Shown in pieces: positions 51,701-62,869 of a stretch of DNA of 64,000 bases (within the stretch, counting starts at the first letter, position 1; each line of letters begins with the position of its first letter). A program made the position numbers and the translations under genes. The notes beneath the pieces were generated by a model. The model was not told where the DNA came from and made no database searches. It saw nothing but the letters and a program-made list of their open reading frames with translations. Source of the DNA: Coemansia sp. RSA 487 (lineage: Eukaryota > Kickxellomycota > Kickxellomycetes > Kickxellales > Kickxellaceae); contig JANBRJ010000034.1 in the NCBI GenBank assembly GCA_027577595.1, positions 62,001 through 126,000 of the forward strand, written 5' to 3'.

Positions 51701-52286
51701 TAGCCGATGAAAAAGGGTTAGTAGTAGGATCAGCAAACCGGAACAAGGCAGTAAAAACAAACAAACATCTAGTCAGGGCAGAGGGGATGCTGCAAAAGCC
51801 ACGTTACAAAGGAGAGAGCAACAAACATAAAGGTCGATCTTGCCCAATCCACAAGAAAGAGAAAATAAAACAACAACAAAGTAGCTTACCTTCGTGGTTC
51901 ACAATCTCAGAAATCGTATCGCAGAGCTTGTGGCGCGCACCGCGGTCGCTTTCGTTCTTCAGCGCGCCCAGGAGCTCTGCCTTGACTGCCTGTGTGACAG
52001 TGCTGGGAACAGCGCTCCACACCGTGCGCTCGTCCTCTTTGGTGTCTGCGTTGGGCATGTTCTGGAACGAGATTCGGCGCAGCAGAACAGACGCAAAGGC
52101 GCGCGCCTGCGCATCAGGGTCCTGGTGCACCAGGAACGCTAGGCTGCCGAGCAGCGTCTGCGGCTGTGCTGCAAGCCATTCGCTGTTGAGAGAGCTCTCT
52201 GCCTGTGTGCGCACATTGTTGTCCGATGACATGAGATTGCTCATGACGTTTTTGAGTAGTGCCGCAGTATCCTTGAATGAACTCAT
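48777..52286 (-). CDS. KAP121: importin Kap121/Pse1 (importin-5), two exons
   Basis: 1097-aa HEAT-repeat karyopherin importing ribosomal proteins and histones. Exons 51890-52286 and 48777-51673; donor GTAAGC, acceptor TTTGTAG, 216-nt intron, joined as NHE-G-EEDWPEL in frame. The N-terminal RanGTP-binding part (LKNVMSNLMSSDNNVRTQAE, FASVLLRRISFQNM) and later blocks align closely with human IPO5 in order: ESALDRLAI-like, RHAALMAISSIGEGCYKIM, RVRYAVCNCVGQMATDFAP, RVQAHAAAAMVNFAEE, SAWARLCKLMGADF, DGWEFATIGGQHIGIKT, FYFHEGVRAAAAAAVPPVML, QWAICVFDDLIEYAGPASA and the end LSPEQQAALQS-like. Length equals importin-5. Confidence 0.94.
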
Positions 52287-53279
52287 CCTTATTTTTTAAC
52301 AAGCACAGGTAGATTTCTGTTTAAAGTTCTGGCTTTCGGCAGTACGTGAATAAAAGGATTAGGTGGCTCTGCGCTACTTGGATAGTGCCAAATATGAAAA
52401 TGTACAATAGACAGAAAAGAGAAAGCTAGTGCTCTAGTACAAGTAAATTGCTATAAGAAAGGATAAAAGGAGAGAAAGAGCTCTCTTGCCAAAACCATTT
52501 GCTTTCTTGTTTTATTTTTATCGTTTTCAGATATTTCTTCCTCCCAGCCCAGCTCCACACTTTTGCTTGGTCTTTTTGGCTTTGTATTTATTTGAATTTT
52601 TTTCTGCCTAAAAAAAATTGTTTTTCATGTATCACCGTTCCAACAGATTCTGATCAAATCACGCCATCAACGCAGGAGGGACAAGCATTACCTACACCAT
52701 GAAAAGTTTTTGCTATAAAAACCACTACCCCACATTCTAATTGCTTGAGAACAGTTCTTTGTCGAATAATATTACATCAAAATTATATACAGTTCCATCG
52801 CCCTGTGTGGGACTGTTTTGACAGCTATATAGACTCATTAGTAAGCCGGAATCTGCAATACATGACTGGAACAGACATATGCCAAAGCAGATTTTTGCTT
52901 CTATTTTTAACACACAAAGTGGCAAATGCGTTAAAGTGCCAGAAAAATTGGAAAAAAAAACAAGTACAAAACGTTAATAATAAGTTCATGCTTTGAAACA
53001 GTGAAAAAAGCAGCACATATTGGACAGCCAAAGAGTGCTTGCTTCATCCCCTCAGTAAACTTCACTAGAAACGGACAATGCCTATTTTGCCGCATTCACA
53101 AGGCTGCTACCATGGCAAATATTCCTATAAATGCTTTGGTCACACTCTAGTGCTATATCGCAAGAGCTGAATATCATACAAGTGGTTTTCAGGTCATAAT
53201 AAAGCATTAGCACTCACAATACCAAAGGAGATTAGCTTTAACCCAAAAACTTTACAAAAGATAATAAAATAGGAGGTTC

Positions 53280-53960
53280 TATGATTCACCGAAACATCCC
53301 TTGGCATCTGCACCAATCTTCAGTGATGCTCGCTGAAAGTTGATGCAGATCCCGTGTTCTATGGTTTGGATGTGCAAGTTTATTACAACTTCCAATGATT
53401 GAAAAGCACTGGAAGCTGATTTAATGTAGTGAGGCAGGTTTGGTGGACCAAATCCTCCTCGCGTGTACTATATTTTTATAATTTAAGATATCCTCCATAG
53501 ACTATATCATCAGCAGCCATGGCAAGCCTGGATTGTTGGCTGAAGCAGTGATCAGACGCCCTTCTGCATAGATATCTGGTTCATGCTCAAAAGAAATGTT
53601 TTGTTTTCTATCCAGAGATACCGCACCATACAGTGTCCAGCACTGATGGACAGCTCATCTCGGGGCCCAGTGCTCTGTTCTGGCATCTGCAATGTTAGTA
53701 TTCTGTATAATAGCAATATCCGCCTTCAACATTGATTGGAGATAAGCCAAGGATTGTGCTCTGTTCGCAGCATCGCACAACCCAATCTCCCTTCCGCTTC
53801 CAAAATCCGGCTGGCTAATAAAAAAGCCAATCATTTTTACATGATTGTGGATCAAATCGCTGGCCGTGATCTCCTTGATCTTGTAAAACACAGGTACATT
53901 CCATGTCCGCAGCAGCCAATCGCACACTGGAGGTACAGTCCAAAAAACAAACAAACTGCC
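53280..53960 (-). pseudogene. possible remnant of an EEP-type endonuclease (LINE-like)
   Basis: On the - strand, RAQSLAYLQSMLKADIAIIQ followed by NTNIADARTEHW resembles the start of exonuclease-endonuclease-phosphatase domains (the L-K-x-D-I-x-x-I-Q-E-T region) found in non-LTR retrotransposons. In a shifted frame comes DIYAEGRLITASANN, resembling the later EGR segment of the same fold. Stops and a frame change show that it is decayed. No reverse transcriptase, poly(A) tail or target-site duplication was found, so the LINE label is tentative. Confidence 0.35.
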
Positions 53961-54185
53961 ACACGCTTTGACACAATACGCGTTTCGTGTGAGGAAAAAG
54001 CGCAATTCATGTACTCTCCTTTCCCCCAAAACCTTTCTCTCCTCCCTTCGCTTTGGCTTTCTTTGTTAAATATATCAAACTCTAAATACCTGTCGTACTT
54101 ACCTGTCCCTCAATATCATATTTTAATCCATTCCACTCTTAGTTCCGCTCTTGAGGCTTTCCTGTGGATGGGCGTGTGCGCGTAA

Positions 54186-54191
54186 ACGCGT
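54186..54191. promoter_or_regulatory. MluI cell-cycle box (MCB) in TOP2 promoter
   Basis: Exact ACGCGT in a CG-rich stretch (GTGCGCGTAAACGCGTGTG), 215 bp upstream of the TOP2 ATG. MCB sites bind MBF in fungi and drive G1/S genes. Motif match only. Confidence 0.45.
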
Positions 54192-54405
54192 GTGAAAAAG
54201 TTCTTTACCACTTACTCTAACTGATTATTATCACTGCGACCATTAGCATACGTGCATGCTTTGCAGATTTCCAAGACACCTCCTAAAGTCATATTATCAC
54301 AACAGACCAGTTTTATCAGTTCTTTTATCGCGTCTGAATACGCCATCACTGGCTTATAGTCTAAACACACAATTCCAGTCCCGTACTTTCCATCCTGCTT
54401 TGATA

Positions 54406-57400
54406 ATGTCTGACTATTACGATTCCGACGGCTCAGACTTCAACGCTGGCTATTCGGTAAGAAACTCCACATGTTGGGTAGCCCTAGTACATATGAACAA
54501 TGCACATAAACCTTTGATTATACTAATATTCCAAGAATGACAACCTTCTTATATAGCCAGCCAAGCCCAAAAAGGCACCAACCAAGCCCGCAGCCAAAGG
54601 CAAAGGGAAGTCGCCAGTAGCAGATTCGGGTAACGCAAGTTCTGCAAGTAACGGAGTTCGGAACGGCCAGGCGATCGAATCCATCTACCAGAAAAAGACC
54701 CCGGTCGAGCATGTCCTGCTGCGTCCCGACACGTACATCGGCTCAGTTGAACCTATCGACGAGGAGATGTGGGTCATGGATACGAATATCAAGCGCATGG
54801 TTCGGCGCAAGCTGCACTACACGCCTGGTCTGTACAAGATCGTCGACGAGATCCTCGTCAATGCTGCCGACAACAAGTCGCGCGATCCGTCGATGAAAAA
54901 GCTCGAGGTCACTATTGACAAGGAAGCTGGCATCATTTCGATCATGAACGACGGCAAGGGTATTCCGGTCGAGATCCACCGGGACGAAAAGGTCTATGTC
55001 CCCGAGCTGATCTTTGGCCATCTGCTTACCTCGTCAAACTACGACGACAAGCAAGAGAAGATCACCGGTGGCCGCAATGGCTACGGCGCCAAGCTCTGTA
55101 ACATCTTCAGTACAGAGTTTATTGTCGAGACTGCCGACACAACCGTGCAGAAGAAGTATGTTCAGACGTTTACCGCCAACATGAAGAACATCGGCAAGCC
55201 AAAGATCACAAAGTACGGGCTGAAGAAGGAGTACACAAAGATCACCTTCAAGCCCGATTTTGCAAAGTTCCACATGTCGCACCTGGACGATGACGCCGTG
55301 GCGCTTATCACAAAGCGCGTCTACGATCTTGCAGGGTGCGTCGATGGTGTGAAGGTATCGCTCAACGGCGAGGTCATTCCTCTGAGGGGCTTCAAGTCCT
55401 ATGTTGAACTCTTCCTAGTGCCGGCTGCCAAGCCAGAGGAGGACGGCGTTAGCGTGCTTGCTTCAAAGCCGCCAGAGATTATCTACAAAAAGTTCAGCGA
55501 CCGTTGGGAGGTTGCGTTTGCCGTTTCTGACGGCCAATTCAACCAAGTCAGCTTTGTCAACAGCATCAACACCATCCGGGGCGGAACTCATGTGAATTAT
55601 ATCGCTGACCAGATCGTCAAAAACTTTATTGCCGCAAACAAGCGAAGCAAGATCGACATCAAGCCGCATCAGGTCAAGAACAACATGTGGATTTTTGTCA
55701 ACACACGGATTGTCAACCCGACATTCGACTCGCAGACCAAGGAGACGCTGACGCTACGTTCGTCCTCCTTTGGATCCAAGTGCGAGGTCACCGACGACTT
55801 TATGAAGAATGTGCTAAAGTCCGATCTCAAGGAGTTTGTCGAGATGATGGTCAGGCGCAAGGAAGAAAGAGAGCTGAGGAAGACCGATGGCACACGCTCG
55901 AGCCGCCTTACTGGGATCGACAAGCTTGACGACGCTAATTTAGCTGGCTCCAAACACAGTGGCGACTGCACTCTCATTCTGACCGAAGGAGATTCAGCCA
56001 AGACGCTTGCTGTCGCAGGTCTTGGTGTGCAGGGTCGAGATAAGTTTGGTATCTTTTCACTGCGAGGAAAGCCGCTTAATGTCCGTGATGCGAGTGCAAC
56101 ACAGATATCGGCAAACCAAGAGTTTACCAACATTAAGCAGATCCTTGGGCTCAAGCACGGCACAAAGTACACGTCTACCTCGCAGCTGCGCTATGGCCAT
56201 GTGCTTATCATGGCCGATCAGGATGTCGACGGAAGCCATATCAAGGCACTTATTGTCAACATGTTTGATTCAATGTACCCGGGACTTCTCGAGGTCAATG
56301 GGTTCCTCCAACAGTTTATTACGCCAGTTGTGCGTGTCACGAACTCACGCACAAAGGAACGTATAAACTTTTACACAGAATCCGAGTTCAAGCAGTGGTA
56401 CGACGCGCAGCCAAACTCGGCAAAGGGATGGGTGCCAAAGTATTACAAGGGTCTCGGTACATCCAAGGAAAGCGATGCACTCGAGTACTTTAGCAAGCTC
56501 GATTTCCACCGCAAAACCTTTGAGACAGCGCAAGTCGATGACCGCAAGCTTCTGGATATGGCCTTCAACAAAGCCAAGGCGGATGCACGCAAGGAATGGC
56601 TTGCTGCGTACAAACCTGGCGAATGGATCGATAATAACAAGTCGTCAGTTGGTATTGGCGAGTTTATCAACAAAGAGCTAGTTCTGTTCTCGATCGAAGA
56701 CAATGCGCGTTCGATCCCATCTGCTGTTGATGGCCTGAAGCCCGGCCAGCGCAAGATTCTGTGGACATGCTTGGATTCAAACATAAACAAGGAAATCAAG
56801 GTTGTTTCGCTTCAGGGCAAGGTCACCGAGCGGGCATCCTACCACCATGGCGAACAGAGTTTGGTATCTACCATTGTGAACATGGCACAGGACTACGTCG
56901 GCAGCAACAACATCAACCTTCTTGTCCCCGAGGGTGGATTCGGCACTCGTTTGCTCGGCGGCAAGGATGCTGCAAGCGCTCGTTACATTTCTACATATCT
57001 TAGCAAGATCACACGCGCTCTCTTCCACAAGAGCGACGACGCACTGCTGGAGACTCTTTATGACGATGGCAAGCCTGTTGAGCCTCGCTGGTATATCCCG
57101 GTTATTCCAACGGTTCTTGTAAACGGCGCCGACGGTATTGGTACGGGATGGAGCACAAACATTCCCAACTATAACCCGACTGACATTATCGGCAACATAC
57201 GCAGGCTTATGAACAAGGAGCCTTTGGTGCCGATGACTCCTTGGTACCGCGGATTCCGTGGCGTGATTGAATACGAAGCATCCGGCAAGTATAGGACGTG
57301 CGGTATTATTGAGAAGATTTCGGACACCGAGCTGTATATCTCAGAGCTTCCTATCCGCACATGGACCGACACATACAAGGCAATGCTGAACAAGTGGATG

Positions 57401-58846
57401 TCCAACGCGGAAAAGTCGGGTGCGATTATCAAGGACTACCGCTATAATTCGTCCACACTGACTGTAGATATCACGATGACTCTGACACTCGACCAGATGA
57501 GCAAAGCCGAGACAGAAGGGCTGGAGAAGCGCTTCAAGCTTGTGTCCAACATCAATACGACCAACATGGTGTGTTTCGACCGCGAGGGTCGTCTGCGGCG
57601 CTATGGGTCTCCAGAGGAAATCATCGAGGACTTTTACCCCCTGCGCCTGCGCTACTACCAGCTGCGCAAGGAAAACATGGCGGAGAAGCTTGGCCGCGAC
57701 TTGCAGATCGCAGACAACAGGGTTCGCTTCGTGCTTGAGATCATCCAAAAGAAGCTCATTGTCAGCAATCGCAAGCGCAAGGAACTCGTCAAGGAGCTGA
57801 AGGATCGCAAGTACACACCTATTCCAAAGAAGGTGAGGCAGGCTGTTGCTGGCGATCCGGATGCCGAAAAGGCTGCTGAAGCCGAAGCAGAAGAGCAGGA
57901 GCAGGAAGGCTCAGACTTTGACTATCTTTTGTCGATGCCCATCTGGAACCTTACGATGGAGAAGGTGGAGAAGCTGACGAAGGAGAAGAAAGACATCGAG
58001 ATGCGTCTAGAGGAGCTTCTTGCGCGCACGCCAGTCGAGATCTGGGAGGATGATCTTGAGGAGGTCGAGAAGCTCTGGCACGATATGGTCGTTGAGTATC
58101 GGGGACGACTGGAGACTGATGAGGATAATCGCAATAAACAGAAAGGCGGTAAGGGTCGCGGTAAAGGCAAGGGAAAAGCAGCCGCACGTACCAAGAGCAC
58201 CAGCGCTGCAAAGCGCAAGCCAGATGTTGTGGATTTGGAAGACAAGAACAAACAGACTATAAAGGTCCAAAAGACATTGAGCTATGGAGGAGCCGGCAAA
58301 CCAGCAGCCAAGAGTAAAGCAGAGCCGATAGCAAGTGAGTCCAAACCCAAGATCACACCTCCAGCCACTGCATCAAGTGCTGCCAATCTTGGATCTGATC
58401 TGGACGACAGCGACGACGATGTGACTTCAAATATATTCAGCAAATTTAGTATCGGCGTAGGAGGAGGCCGCTCGGTGTTGAATGGCAGCATCACCAAAGC
58501 GCCTACAAAATCGATAAGTCCTAAAGTAGCGCCGTTGCCTAGCGGAGGCATAAGTAGCAGAAGCAAGGCATCTGGTTCTTCAGGATCCAGCGCCGTGACG
58601 AAAACTGCAAAGCAGCCACTTACTTCAGTAAAGAAGCGGACCGTCACTAAAAAAACCGTTATTGACAGCGACGATGATGACGAGTCTGACGGTGGTGGCT
58701 ACATGGATAGTGACTCTGCAGGCGAATCGCCACCGCCCAAACGCTCGGCACCGCCAAGAAAGCGTAATGCGGCGTCATCGGCCAAATCAACCGCGTACGT
58801 GGACATATCAGACAACTCTGACGATGGCGATTTTGAAATGGACTAG
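54406..58846 (+). CDS. TOP2: DNA topoisomerase II, two exons
   Basis: 1446-aa ATP-dependent type IIA topoisomerase. Exon 1 (54406-54456) encodes MSDYYDSDGSDFNAGYS; donor GTAAGA, acceptor ATATAG, 100-nt intron; exon 2 54557-58846 in phase. Exon 2 opens with a basic linker, then the GHKL ATPase (VEHVLLRPDTYIGS, KIVDEILVNAADN, GRNGYGAKLCNIFS), the transducer domain, TOPRIM with EGDSAKTLAVAG (Glu494) and DQDVDGSHIKALIV, and the winged helix with catalytic Tyr827 in AARYIST-type context (ASARYISTYLS). The family usually reads PRYIFT, so the Ser after Ile is a small departure. The C-terminal domain is Lys/Ser/Asp-rich with GKGRGKGKGKAAAR and ends in an acidic DDGDFEMD. An MCB box lies upstream. Confidence 0.96.
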
Positions 58847-59492
58847 TGCATTTGGTTTGACACATGCTTGAAATAAGATCGAATTATAAACTCTGCATGG
58901 TCAGAAAAATCCGGAAGCCCTTTTGTAGGAAATTTCATGCAAGTTTCTGAACCAGACAAAGGCAAGCTTTTCCAGGAAAAGCCGCGGCCGAGGGCTGTGC
59001 AAGTTGAATTTCTTTCATTTTCTGCTATATGGTGTTTACAGTTTCAGATTGTTTTTGTCTCTGAAGTGTACTAGGCCACCATCCTCCCACACAGCAGTTG
59101 CATTCTATCTTTCTGTCCTTTTTGGTTTGCAGTTTCCGATAGAATGGCGTGAACAAGTCAGAATTTCCAAAGAAAACGAAAGCAAACGCATCGCGACCTT
59201 CTTTTTCATTAACACAGGTTTGGTTGGATGGCTACACTGTTTTCTTAGTGCATAATATGAGATTGCTGCTCCTCACTAGTGACAAGTATAAAGGGGGCAG
59301 AGCTTTTAATTGAGGGCATTTTGGTTCTACTCTGTTTCTAATTTTTCCTTGTTTTTTTTTCGCATGTATGCATTGGTTCCTACTTTTTGCTTTTGAACAT
59401 GTCTAGAACCTTATATAGCTTTTATATAAACACCACGGTAGCATCAGGTTTACTAGTACTATTGAACCACATATAGAACAGCATCATCTCGT
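58847..59492. other. spacer, TOP2 3' end and promoter of the orphan at 59493
   Basis: 646 bp, no gene recognised; ends with TATA-like elements close to the next ATG. Confidence 0.45.
59423..59429 (+). promoter_or_regulatory. TATA-box element
   Basis: TATATAA in TTTTATATAAACACC, 64 bp upstream of the ATG at 59493; a second TATATA lies at about 59412. Confidence 0.45.
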
Positions 59493-60098
59493 ATGGTATT
59501 GACGTACGGGTTTCTACAAGGCACTTTTGGTCTGCCGTATGGAGGCTATTGTGTTCGGCCGTTACAGTTGAGCGACATAGTACTGAGTGCAGATAACCCC
59601 AGCCTAAGTATGTTTTGCGTGCTGGGAAAGTACAACGAGGTGCTAAAGTGGCTGCAGGGAAACGACCGGATGGTGGCCAATCTATGCACTGCGCAAGACA
59701 CATTCACGCATGACTTGACGGTGGAGGTCTACAACAAATCATCGACCCTGTCGCGGATGCTGAGAGGGGTAAAAGGCATCGACGCACAGCTGGTGATTCG
59801 GATTGCGCGGGTCTGGGATAGAGATGCGATGGATCAGCCCGGGATAGCTGGCCCTTCACGCCAGTTCAAGCCAATGCTCAGAGTTCTTGTGCCGTCGGGG
59901 ATTACGCTGTCGGAGATAAAAGACGAACTTGAAAGAGCTGAGCTGCACACATTGCTGGACGCCACGAGGGACAAGAACTTGCTTGACGTTGTGCTGACGA
60001 GAGTGTCGACGAGGGGATCTGCGCAGTCTGGCGATATACAGGCGGCGCCTTTGCCCAGATATCAGCGCAGTATAGAGCAGCCTCCAAGATATACATAG
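59493..60098 (+). CDS. orphan protein of unknown function
   Basis: 201 aa, not recognised. A globular N-terminal half (TYGFLQGTFGLPYGGYCVRP, VLGKYNEVLKWLQGNDRMVA) and a helical/strand C-terminal half (IDAQLVIRIARVWDRDAMDQ, GITLSEIKDELERAEL) end in a Pro/Arg-rich tail (PLPRYQRSIEQPPRYT) that could bind SH3 or WW domains. No signal peptide or membrane helix. Codon use matches neighbours and a TATA box is well placed, so I accept it as a gene. It is convergent with the ubiquitin-like gene on the other strand. Confidence 0.6.
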   Translation: MVLTYGFLQGTFGLPYGGYCVRPLQLSDIVLSADNPSLSMFCVLGKYNEVLKWLQGNDRMVANLCTAQDTFTHDLTVEVYNKSSTLSRMLRGVKGIDAQLVIRIARVWDRDAMDQPGIAGPSRQFKPMLRVLVPSGITLSEIKDELERAELHTLLDATRDKNLLDVVLTRVSTRGSAQSGDIQAAPLPRYQRSIEQPPRYT

Positions 60099-60361
60099 TG
60101 AGATGCTGGCCCTCCACTTAAACTATCGCTAAGCTTTTTATGCCTTTTTTTGTCTGCCTTCCTTCCCCACATTAGCACACATGCCAGCTAATCCATTGCA
60201 TCTACAGCGTTGTCCATTTATATATTGTGCAACGTACACGCGCTCTGCATTCAGCAATTTGGGGGTTGTTTTTTGTGTATTCCGGAATATACGGAAAAAC
60301 TTCTGCTTTCCAATAAACCAAAACCAGAACCACGTTCTGTATGTACATCAATGGTGGCTAT

Positions 60362-60895
60362 TCATGGAACCTGTTTGTTGATATCGCGAAGGTAGAATAC
60401 ACTCCCATTCTTTGCATCTAGATGCCTGAATGTATCTCTGTCAGCGGAAACAATGTGTCTGCCGAACAGCACGAATTTTCTTTTTAGCACAAAGCCATGT
60501 CTTTTGAGTTCATTGAATATCAGGCCATCGGCGTTTACATAAATTGTCTCTATACCTTCGACTCTACGTCCAAATCTAGAGTACACATCCACACGTAGTA
60601 TATTTACCGCAAACATTTGCACACTCTCTTGCGGGATATTGTGCTTGTCGTTGTACACTGTGGCTGTTGGGACGTGACATAGGACAATGTTTTCCTTGGG
60701 CACTCGGGTCATTTCGGCGGCATAGGCCTTTATGTCCCCGATTGTTTTGATATCTACCTTTTCAGCATAATGGATGGTCAGGACAAGCGACCCGTTTCCC
60801 CACAGCTCTATCGTCTCGAATGACTTGTTGGATATAGATTCATTGGAGGCAAATATGCCACTACCGTGGCTCCACCTTTTAACTGCCTCAGACAT
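60362..60895 (-). CDS. protein with two ubiquitin-like (beta-grasp) halves, unknown function
   Basis: 177 aa, family not recognised. Two halves each look ubiquitin-like by pattern. The first, SLVLTIHYAEKVDIKTIGDI then KAYAAEMTRVPKENIVLCHV, follows strand-strand-helix with the VPKENI turn where ubiquitin has IPPDQQ. The second, VDVYSRFGRRVEGIETIYV and FVLFGRHIVSADRDTFRHLD then AKNGSVFYL, resembles the ubiquitin end [20 protein letters not shown]. No terminal GG, so it would not be conjugated. The assignment is inference from pattern; a structure prediction would settle it. Confidence 0.55.
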   Translation of the reverse strand: MSEAVKRWSHGSGIFASNESISNKSFETIELWGNGSLVLTIHYAEKVDIKTIGDIKAYAAEMTRVPKENIVLCHVPTATVYNDKHNIPQESVQMFAVNILRVDVYSRFGRRVEGIETIYVNADGLIFNELKRHGFVLKRKFVLFGRHIVSADRDTFRHLDAKNGSVFYLRDINKQVP

Positions 60896-62248
60896 GGTGT
60901 ATGGGTTTCCTTTTTATGTACGTGTGAGTACTCTAGAATAAAACAATATTAAAAATGGTCGGAGTTTGATTCTGGTAATAAAAGCAGCATGAAAATACAA
61001 AAGAGGAAAAGGGCTGTCTGGCACCTCTTTAATTTTTATCGTTCATTGGGCATTATCTGTAGCACTCTTTCTAGGCGCTGACTGGAAGGCCTGATGTAAT
61101 AATAGATAAGTGGATTCTACAGAAAGAAAATACAAAAAGAGGATATTGGAAAAGGAATTTCAAAGGCTCATAAAGTCACCAGCGTGCAAGACACTATTTG
61201 CCACTCTAGCTGTTAATTGTACATGGCTTTTAGCAAAAAAAGAAAAGAAAAAGAAGTACGAGCGAGCCTATGTACAGGCAGAGTTTCATTGTAGCTTGTC
61301 CAGAAATAGGACTTTTTTATTTGACTGTCAGATTAACGCTTGAGTGGCTCTCTGAGAAAAGTAAGAATAGATGGCAATTCTACAATCACAGCCAACCCTG
61401 GTATGTAGCGATTAGCATGTTCAATTGCATGTAATTTTTTTAAGTGCTTTGGGGGGTTTATCTGTATGTCGTTGGCTTACACCAACGCTGCAAGTGTTAT
61501 ATAGCCCTTTCGAATGCTAGCTTTAGAAGCTATCAAGTGATGGCAGAACGAGATACCCAGCATGTTTGTTTTAATATGAACAACAACTTTGTGGGCATTG
61601 TTTCAAAGTCAAATGCTCAGAATTGGTCATGTGGCAGATTGTTTTACTGTAGAGCTACAGTAGTAGTTTTGCATGGAAAACAGTCAGCATTTGGCTGTCT
61701 CATGACTAGCTCCAGTACCTTGGGATACTGTATATCTGGATTTGCCTCGATTCATTTTCCCTGATGAAGCCGCAATCATTTTTGAAATGTGAGATGGCCA
61801 TATGGCGTTTACGCCATTTCGAAACCACATGTCGCCAGTCTCGAGTATGCGGAGGAAGCTCATGCAAGTGCGGATGTGCTTTTCTTTTCACCTCCACACT
61901 TTCCGTATATTTGGTCTTTAGTCGGAAACATATCGACTGCAATATTTGCCAAAATATAAAACTCAAACATGGCATCCCCCCACATTCATATTGATATTGT
62001 TGCAAACAAAAACTACTAGGAATATCGGTTATTCTGACAAGTAGGTAGAGTTTTCGCACTTGCATATAAATAGATGACTTGCAAGAGATGCACTGAAGCC
62101 GGTATACTTCTTTATAGATACTGCATATTTTCATCATCATTAACATATATACACATTTTCAAAGTAAAAAGCAACAGCCAAAAACACACATTCTATCCAT
62201 TTTTATTGCATACAGTATACTCAACATAAATATACTACAACATCCACA
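60896..62248. other. 1.35-kb spacer, no confident gene
   Basis: AT-rich DNA between divergent genes. Open frames at 61444-61764 (+) and 61706-62146 (-) are unlike known families and overlap one another. A TATA box lies at the right end. Confidence 0.4.
62146..62151 (+). promoter_or_regulatory. TATA-box element
   Basis: TATATA in AACATATATACAC, 103 bp upstream of the secreted-protein ATG at 62249. Confidence 0.4.
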
Positions 62249-62869
62249 ATGAAGGCTATCATCAGCGTCTTTGCCGTCCTTGGAGCTTGCGCACTCGCTG
62301 CTCCCGTTCTTCCTCCAATCGATCCGAACAACCCTCTCACCAACCCGGCCACCAACAAAGACCTTCTTCTGGTTAACCCCGCGTGGGCTGGCTCTGTCAA
62401 TGGCAAGAGCACTGGAAACGAGGTTAAGCTTACCCCCGAGCAGGCCCAGACGATCCAGAACCAGCTGATCACCCAGAAGAGCCTTGAGGCCTATGCCGCC
62501 CAGCTTTCCGCTCAAGCCGGCGTCCAGCCACCTGCCGGAATTGCCGCGGCCGGTTCCAACGCCCACGCAGCTGCTGTTGCCAATCACGCACAGGCCCAGT
62601 TCCAGGCGCAGACCCAAGCCCAGCTCCAGGCCCAAGTACAAAGCCAAGCTCAGGCTCAAGCCCAGCTCCAAGCTCAGGCCCAAGCCCAAGCCCAAGCCAA
62701 TGCTCAGGCCCAGGCCCAGAGCCAGGCACAGCTCCAGGCACAGCAAGCTGCGGCTCAGCTCCAAGCCAGCGTCCCTGTTTTCCAGGTGCCCAACCCGGCT
62801 GCACTCTTTGGCCAGAACAAGCCAAGCCAACCACAGAAGAATGCTTCTTCCGGAGGAAAGAGGATCTAG
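62249..62869 (+). CDS. secreted Ala-Gln repeat protein
   Basis: 206 aa. A clean signal peptide (MKAIISVFAVLGACALAAPV) is followed by a Pro/Asn-rich region (PIDPNNPLTNPATNKDLLLV), a helical stretch (LTPEQAQTIQNQLITQKSLE) and a low-complexity block of Ala-Gln dipeptides with occasional Leu, Val, Phe, Ser or Asn (about residues 113-173). The tail has NPAALFGQNKPSQPQ and ends GGKRI. The mature part contains no cysteine, no transmembrane helix and no GPI signal. Dipeptide codons vary (GCC/GCT/GCA, CAG/CAA), pointing to selection on the protein. Likely extracellular, wall-associated or adhesive; no family recognised. Confidence 0.75.
   Translation: MKAIISVFAVLGACALAAPVLPPIDPNNPLTNPATNKDLLLVNPAWAGSVNGKSTGNEVKLTPEQAQTIQNQLITQKSLEAYAAQLSAQAGVQPPAGIAAAGSNAHAAAVANHAQAQFQAQTQAQLQAQVQSQAQAQAQLQAQAQAQAQANAQAQAQSQAQLQAQQAAAQLQASVPVFQVPNPAALFGQNKPSQPQKNASSGGKRI
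62588..62766. repeat. degenerate hexanucleotide repeat coding Ala-Gln
   Basis: Imperfect tandem 6-nt units (GCCCAG, GCTCAG, GCCCAA, GCACAG) in the secreted-protein gene. The same DNA gives long spurious open frames on the other strand. Confidence 0.75.

Larger units (their letters stand above)
52287..54405. other. 2.1-kb gene-poor gap between KAP121 and TOP2
   Basis: AT-rich spacer between divergent genes. It holds a decayed endonuclease-like remnant (53280-53960, listed separately) and the TOP2 promoter with an MCB site at 54186. The part 52340-53280 shows only low-complexity open frames; nothing recognised there. Confidence 0.45.

Noticed and set aside
61444-62146. Overlapping frames on both strands in the spacer before the secreted protein
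   Set aside because: Low-complexity, Cys/Ser/Phe-rich, mutually overlapping and without family similarity.
62159-62830. - strand Gly/Leu-rich frame opposite the secreted protein
   Set aside because: Product of the Ala-Gln hexanucleotide repeat read backwards.
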